In this document: positions 58,213 to 64,000 of the stretch, one piece after another
Position numbering within the stretch: position 1 is the first letter of the stretch
Layout of the letters: every line of letters begins with the position of its first letter
Assembly (NCBI GenBank): GCA_932294295.1
Contig: OW028573.1
Location: forward strand, 55,137,829 to 55,201,828
Reading direction: 5' to 3'
Source of the DNA: Alitta virens
Lineage: Eukaryota; Annelida; Polychaeta; Phyllodocida; Nereididae
Length of the DNA stretch: 64,000 nucleotides
Position numbers and translations under genes: made by a program
Notes under the pieces: generated by a model
What the model saw: the letters and a program-made list of their open reading frames with translations, nothing else
Told to the model about the DNA's origin: nothing
Databases searched by the model: none

Positions 58213-58681
58213 TAGCCGCATGCTGTATATTACATTAGGGTCGATGTGGGCTAACTTTGGTATTTTGGAGATTTTGTTTATATGACTATTCCAATTTAGC
58301 TTTCGGTCTATCATAATGCCAAGGAAGTCAAATTCATTAACCCATTTTATCTCGGAATTGTAGATGACTATTTTTGGAATATCAACTTGACGTTATGGGG
58401 TGTGAAAAGCCATAGCTTTTGTCTTGCGGACAATAAAGGGAAAGTTTGTTTAGTTTACCACGGTTGATATTTTATTCAATTTCATATTAATGTTTTTTTT
58501 TTCTATATTCATATTATTCCTGTCTGTAAAAACATTAAGTAAGGAACAAAGCATTAACACTTTTTGAAAATGATTTAACTAGTAGGAAACAATTTAACAC
58601 TCTAATTTCCTGACAATAAGTACTGGAGTGCCCCCAAGGGTCAATATATTTATAAATGATATTGTTTCAGATGACACCTGT
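58213..58681. other. Probable LINE 3' sequence
   Basis: AT-rich, with no open frame. It lies just downstream, in element orientation, of the minus-strand LINE fragment. Confidence 0.35.
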
Positions 58682-60309
58682 CTAAATACCACACTCCATA
58701 ATGATTGAATTTATGTTGTTAAATATGGTGGTTTCAAGTTTAGATAAGTCTAAATATATATTTATTGGAATATTATTATTGTCCATTTCCCGGGTTACTC
58801 TATCCATAAGTTCAATTGCAGCAAGTTCAGTTGAGTGCATTTCTCTAAATCCATACTGACTGCTAAAATATAGTTTTAATCGTGAAAATGAGCGTTGATT
58901 TTTTAATTTAAAAAAGTTTTCATCTTGTTTATAATGAGGAAAAATTTTGGCAATTTTAAATTTATCTGGAAATATGCCTATTATGAAACTTTGATTTATG
59001 ATCAAAGTCAATAGTTTGGCTATGACCTTAACATATTTGAGAACTTTATTGGGTAATGAATCGACCCACAACTTTTATTTAAGTTATCCATTATTTTAAT
59101 CACTATATTTTCATTAAGAGGCTCAAACTGAAAATCATCTGATATTAGAGAAGTCAGATAGTCTTTGAATTATTTATTTTGTGGAGGTGTAATATTTGAA
59201 GGCCAATATTTATGAAATATTCATTGAATTTGACAGCTATCAGTTTGAGATCATTGATATAGTCATTAGCGATTAAAAACTACTCAGGTACATTTTTAGA
59301 TGTTACTTTATGGAAGCATGATTCAAAGTACATCTTCTTAGCAGATCAAATATTCAGTTTCAAAGTCCTATTGTATGTCTGTAAGTTTACATTATACCTA
59401 TAAAATGCTGGGCTATTGGGTGGGGCCTTCCTTGGTTTAGTGTATAGTTTATCTCTAAAATGTATTAAACGGATTAATCCTTTTGTGATCCATTTACTGT
59501 GTTTATGTTTGTTGTATTTTACTATGTTAAATGGTAGGTGATTATCTATTGTATATTTAATATTGCCATCTAGTGATTGTAATTGACATTTGGATTTTTC
59601 AAAAGACATCTTATTTTTTAATTCAGTTTTGATATTTTCAATCGCTTGAGATGAATTATTCCATACCTTTATAGTTTTAACTTTTGCTTTAAATACATGT
59701 TAGGAGTCAAGAGAAATAAAACAAGGTTGATGGTCAGAAATGTTATTTAACAAAATATCAGACGTTGTTTTTTTTTAAATTTATCCGCAACTTTAACAGA
59801 TATATTGTCAATAAGAGTTGCAGTTTGTTGTGTTATCCTGGAAAAATTATTTTTGGAATATATCCATTTTATAAAAATGTTTCAAGATATGCATTAAAAA
59901 CAGCCTTTTCCCTTAGCTTTCAGTAAATCTATATTAAAATCTCCTGCAATTAGAACTCATTACTTCTTTGAAAACTGCTTTAAGTCCTGTTCCTGTCATT
60001 AATAAATGTAGTGTAGTTGTTCCGGATCAAATTCCTAGGTGACCATTACACGTTACCAATAATTAATTTCTTAAAATGTTGTAAAAGGTTGTTATCACTA
60101 ATGGAAACTTTTATAAATAACTCATCCCACACATTAACATCACAAGGAACATCTGAAATCTCCTTACTAAATTCTGTGCTCAGATAAATTGCTACACCAA
60201 CATGTGCACTGCATGACCTATTTCCCTTTAAAGATCAATGTATATCCTTCGAGTGGAAGTTGTAAAATATCTGCATTATCAGACAACCACGTTTCCTTTA
60301 GACATATGG
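58682..60309 (-). pseudogene. LINE fragment: endonuclease, linker and start of RT
   Basis: Read on the minus strand. 60,309-59,640 holds endonuclease blocks in mixed frames (ICLKETWLSDNADILQLPLE, SCSAHVGVAIYLS, QQTATLIDNISVKV). 59,609-59,346 encodes the linker (NKHKHSKWITKGLIRLI). 59,071-58,682 encodes the start of RT (INQSFIIGIFPDKFKIAKI, SQYGFREMHSTELAAIEL, INIYLDLSKLETT). The first RT catalytic Asp block, normally YLDLSKAFD, reads YLDLSKLET, so the second Asp of that block is lost. It is the same LINE type as 38,212-39,338 (shared SCSAH.GV). Confidence 0.85.
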
Positions 60310-60619
60310 CACAGAAGCGAAAGGATCATCATTGTCATTAACATTACCACTTTCATGTAAGAAGTCTGAGGGTAGGTTCATATGAAAGCATCAGTTTCCA
60401 TCTATCATCTTCACACTGAGATTTGATATAATGGGATAACAGTGTTAAGAGAGTAATTACATGTAAGCAGGCAGAGATTTCCACATAAAGAGTAAATGAC
60501 AGTTTTAATATGGAGTGAAACATACAACAAGGTAAAGTATAAATAATGAAAGGGAAAGACATTGCGATAAATATTTTCAGTAAATTTCTCGACTAAAAAG
60601 GCATTCAATTGAATAAAGC
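60310..60619. other. No recognisable gene
   Basis: Intergenic stretch between the LINE and the poly(A) signal of the candidate host gene. Overlapping minus ORFs (60,353-60,608) have no motif. Confidence 0.4.
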
Positions 60620-60625
60620 TTTATT
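60620..60625 (-). terminator. Poly(A) signal of the 60.7-kb candidate gene
   Basis: AATAAA on the minus strand, about 75 bases after the stop codon at 60,701. This is a normal distance for a short 3' UTR. Confidence 0.5.
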
Positions 60626-60700
60626 GCAAAAGTCATACTGTTTCTGCGTGTATGTCTCAGAAAAATGGAGGCAAGATTTTCTGCAATAGTGGCTCGTTTC

Positions 60701-60839
60701 TTACTCACTAGCCTCGTAGCCCTTCTTGGTGCAGCAGTCTCGTGACTGTGTCAGCACTTCAGATTTCTCCAGGCCATTGCACATTCTTTCTTGGTCAATC
60801 TGGAGTTCATTTTCACCACTAAAAATTTCGGACTTTTCC
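60701..60839 (-). CDS. Candidate last exon of an unidentified host gene
   Basis: On the minus strand 'ttactaatattag' (a branch-point-like TACTAAT next to an AG at 60,840) is followed by an open frame of 45 residues ending in TAA at 60,701-60,703. The peptide is hydrophilic: EKSEIFSGENELQIDQERMC, then NGLEKSEVLTQSRDCC and TKKGYEASE. It has three cysteines, including a CC pair, and no membrane segment. AATAAA follows after about 75 bases. Codon use and composition look more coding-like than the surrounding DNA. I cannot name the protein. Upstream exons should lie above 60,840 on the same strand, but none is obvious within the window. Confidence 0.5.
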
Positions 60840-61491
60840 CTAATATTAGTAATAAACATGTAAAATTGGGCATTTGTAATGGCCTGATAATGCTTGATGA
60901 AGATGATGTAGACAAGTTAATTACTTTGCAATGACTCCCAATGACTGGCCATCAATAAGTAAGTTATTGTTCAATGTAAGTTTTAAGTTTTTGGAGTGGT
61001 TATCTTGAGGTTTAGATGTAAACCTGATTAAAAATGTGTGCAGGGAACAGAAAAGACAGGTTCACATTCACTGGTGATCAAATTTGGAAGAATTTCATAA
61101 AATTCCCATGAGAAATTATCAAAAATATCTCCCTGCATATGCCAGAAACTTGTGTTGAGTTATGAGAACAAATTGATTGCTGTTAAACAGGCTAAACATT
61201 TTGCAACAAAATATCAATTGAAATGTTTGCACACTTTGACCCATCAACATTTTGATATTTGAAAAATGATCCTGCTTTTTATCAAAAGTATTGAATGCAT
61301 TGGACTGGAACTATTTTTTGAATGAATTAGGATTTTAGTAATGTACTTATTATTATTCTAGTGACCGACTAAATGCCCTTTATTGGTTATCTGGTTTCTG
61401 TTCAGATGTATGCACATTTTTGACCGCAGCTGTAGGTCACTTCAGTTTCCAGGGAGCTCCAGGGACCCTGAAGATTCAATGGTTCCCCCTT
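60840..61491. other. Possible intron of the candidate gene; no exon seen
   Basis: Non-coding by eye. It runs up to the right arm of the large inverted repeat. Confidence 0.4.
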
Positions 61492-63361
61492 TTGCTGGTT
61501 GGTCAGGCTACAAATCTAATCCTTTATTACATTGTCCCCGTGTATTTTACTCTTTTTTTTTTGCTGGTTAGAACAATACTTCTGTGGTAACAGGCAATAC
61601 ATACTGCTGTAGGCCTACCACTGTTTGTTTTTGGACTTACAGATCAGAATAAATATATCAACCCAAGGACTTTCCGCAAGAGTCGCATCCCTTTTCCTTA
61701 TATGTTTAAACAGTTACTGTATATACATGTATAGGCCTATATGTAATTATGAATGAGTGAGTAATTGTGAGATGAATTATGCTTTTGAAGGGAAAATAAA
61801 AATATCTGCATATTTTAAAGTCTGCAAAAAATGTTTATAATATTTTCTTAACTTTCTTCACTTTAAGAGACTCAATTCTACACCGCTCAAAATATGTATC
61901 CCGCAATACAGTGGGAACGAACCTCATACTATGAGTTTCAATACTGTGAACCTCACTAAATAAATTATCCCTTTATTAAGGCTTTATAAACAAAACAGCC
62001 TGGCCAAACAAAGGAGTGAACACACTTTTCAGTCCTGAACTAGCGTCAGATCCACAAAAAGTTTGGTAGACTTGGTCTAGGTACACTAAAAATGTCCAAA
62101 ACTCTCCATGTTTAGGCTGACAATGCTTTAATGGAGGCTGTCTCCTTGCTGACCATGACATTGTTGTTTTTAAATGGTGAAGTCATCACCATGGCGAACA
62201 ACCCGAGTGAGGCAGAACAGATATAAAAACAAAATATCCTTAAGTACTCACTGCCACTGGCGGGTACAGACCCACTTGTCCCTACATGACTATTAAAAGG
62301 CCTTGGAATTCCAATGAGATCCTTCTACTGAACTAATAAAATTGTGTATGAAGCTGTGCATCAATCTCTCTGATATCCTCCAAAACACTTGCCATGGAAT
62401 TTAATATAATCTCAGTAATCTCAGCACCATGGAACACTTGGCAATGAACGATGCAATTAATTCTGACACAGCTCTATTCTTCATTATTTGCTTCGACCCT
62501 TTAAAGCCATGTGGTACAGCAGTATTTTAGCTAAACAGATGACGCAGGATTCAGCCAATGACGTTATTAAGAAAAACAAATGCATAATGAATCCCACAGG
62601 TGCAATGTAAGTCATATTTACAAGCAATGATTCCCCATGGTTCATTACAGAGAAGATATATCGTTTCACTTTCATGAGATGGCACATCCCAGAGTCCCCT
62701 ACCATACTTCTAACCACAAACCATCACATTTCCCATATTTCCATTACTTCCAGGGCGACACCTGATGATAGCGATTTGCATTAAAATGTCCTCTTTTGTT
62801 GCATGTACATGCTAATAACCCAGCCATAGAGAAACCACAAAAACTTAGAACAGATACCCAGCTCTAAATTATGCCAAACAAAATTTTGGTTTGATGTACC
62901 ATTGTATTATACTAGTTCCATTCGTGGCATGATCGTCACAATCTCTGTGATTGGTAATGCCGATGTTCTTTCACGATATGAACACAACTGTCATTTATTA
63001 ATTGTGCTAGCCTTTCGCACTTGTTTTGATTTTTTTCTCAAACAAAATCTACGAAAAATTAAGATATAGACCAATAATTACTTCATAAACAATAACCTAT
63101 CTACAGCATACATTGACTTCGGATGCTTCAAAAGACACGCTATAAGTTGGTGCATGGACAGTGTCATATTGTGAAGCGATTGATGTAATGATCTATTTTG
63201 TCATGGCCCCATCAACTCTGACAAATGAACTAAATTAATGGCAAATTTAACAACCTATAACAAAGCAAAACATGGCATCTGTTCGTGAGACCAAAATGCA
63301 CTGAAGCAGACTGTTAATAAGCTGCCATGTGCCCCCTATGAGTTGACGTATACTGCCATAG
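61492..63361 (-). repeat. Large inverted repeat, right arm
   Basis: Inverse of 49,366-51,724 without the 480-bp insertion. Identity is high by eye, with scattered substitutions and small indels. The outer end, 'gtatactgccatag', directly abuts a fragment of the 969-bp transposon family. Confidence 0.92.
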
Positions 63362-63607
63362 GGGGGTTCCCTAGCAAGAAAAAAAGGAGGACACTGCCTC
63401 TCTCTGGCCCAGCGAGACACTGATTGGATGAAAGACTTCCACCAACTATAAAATCGCCAATAAAAGTGGGGGTTAAAACCGCCAAATTTGAAGAAACATA
63501 GGCTAATCCAATGCTATTCTAGGGGAGTTAATGACCAGAAAGTCATAAAATTATCGAATTATGTGTGACCAAAAGAGTTTCCACTCCTTCTACTCTTGTC
63601 TCCATGG
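63362..63607 (+). mobile_element. Right-end fragment of the 31-bp-TIR transposon
   Basis: Matches 53,488-53,724 in the same orientation (shared 'gagacactgattggatgaaa', 'ccgccaaatttgaagaaaca', 'gagtttccactccttctact') and ends CCATGG at 63,602-63,607. The left two-thirds of the element and its left TIR are absent. Confidence 0.9.
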
Positions 63608-64000
63608 TTGTAAAATGTCTGTTACATCTGTGTTATTACTCTAAGCTATTGAGAAAAACAGCTGAGTTATCCAATTGGTCTTTATTAACAATTACTTGTG
63701 ATTCACAGTCATGTATAACAGATTAATTTAGAATTACCTTTTGTGTGGATAATTCAGGTGTGTGTGCCCCGAATCTGATATCAATCAGACTGCTTTGTCA
63801 CACTTTTTAAATGATCTTTGCATGTTAATCTAGCCACCATTTTTTAATAATCTATTCCATATAAAAATATCCTTCAGTTGTAACACTGACACTCCTCAGA
63901 CGCCAGATATTGTAAAGTAGTGCCGACAGAAATTCAGGCCATTTCCCAAAAAGGATGTCTGCACTCTTTATGTACTAAGCTGATATCATCTTGACAGTGA
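63608..64000. other. No recognisable feature
   Basis: Nothing supported up to the window end. Confidence 0.45.

Overview
The window is AT-rich eukaryotic DNA, most likely from a marine invertebrate animal. It carries an LTR retrotransposon of the BEL/Pao group, fragments of several non-LTR retrotransposon (LINE) lineages, tRNA-derived SINEs, and many short terminal-inverted-repeat (TIR) elements with TA or other small target duplications. No long intact host gene is visible and there is nothing bacterial (no operons or Shine-Dalgarno-led gene runs). The SINE core and the mix of LINE types suggest a deuterostome such as an echinoderm, but that is a low-confidence inference from memory.

Layout. 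1-10.85 kb: mostly unrecognised DNA with a LINE remnant (4.2-4.5 kb), a possible short terminal exon (7.2 kb), LINE tails and a TA-flanked MITE (9.05-9.49 kb). 10.85-17.76 kb: one BEL/Pao element on the minus strand, with two nearly identical LTRs and a complete domain order (Gag, protease, reverse transcriptase, RNase H, integrase), broken by frameshifts and stops. 17.8-21.1 kb: a possible small secreted-protein ORF and a dispersed repeat. 21.1-30.3 kb: a direct tandem segmental duplication of about 5 kb (copy A 21.1-25.7, copy B 26.1-29.9), both copies carrying the same candidate terminal exon. Each copy serves as the empty site for insertions in the other. 31-34 kb: LINE fragments and a SINE. 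35.6-44.6 kb: three copies of a palindromic MITE, an endonuclease/RT LINE fragment, and a perfect 8 x 29 bp minisatellite. 46.3-49.3 kb: a candidate host terminal exon and an internally deleted LINE whose 3' region contains a 398-bp tandem duplication. 49.4-63.4 kb: a large inverted repeat with arms of about 1.87 kb, enclosing a 969-bp transposon with perfect 31-bp TIRs, a SINE, a MITE built around a minisatellite, a LINE on the minus strand and a candidate host terminal exon with an AATAAA signal (60.7 kb).

What works together: the BEL/Pao fragments form one element. The rest is a record of repeated mobile-element insertion and local duplication. Host coding content is limited to four or five short candidate last exons, none of which I could assign to a named gene.
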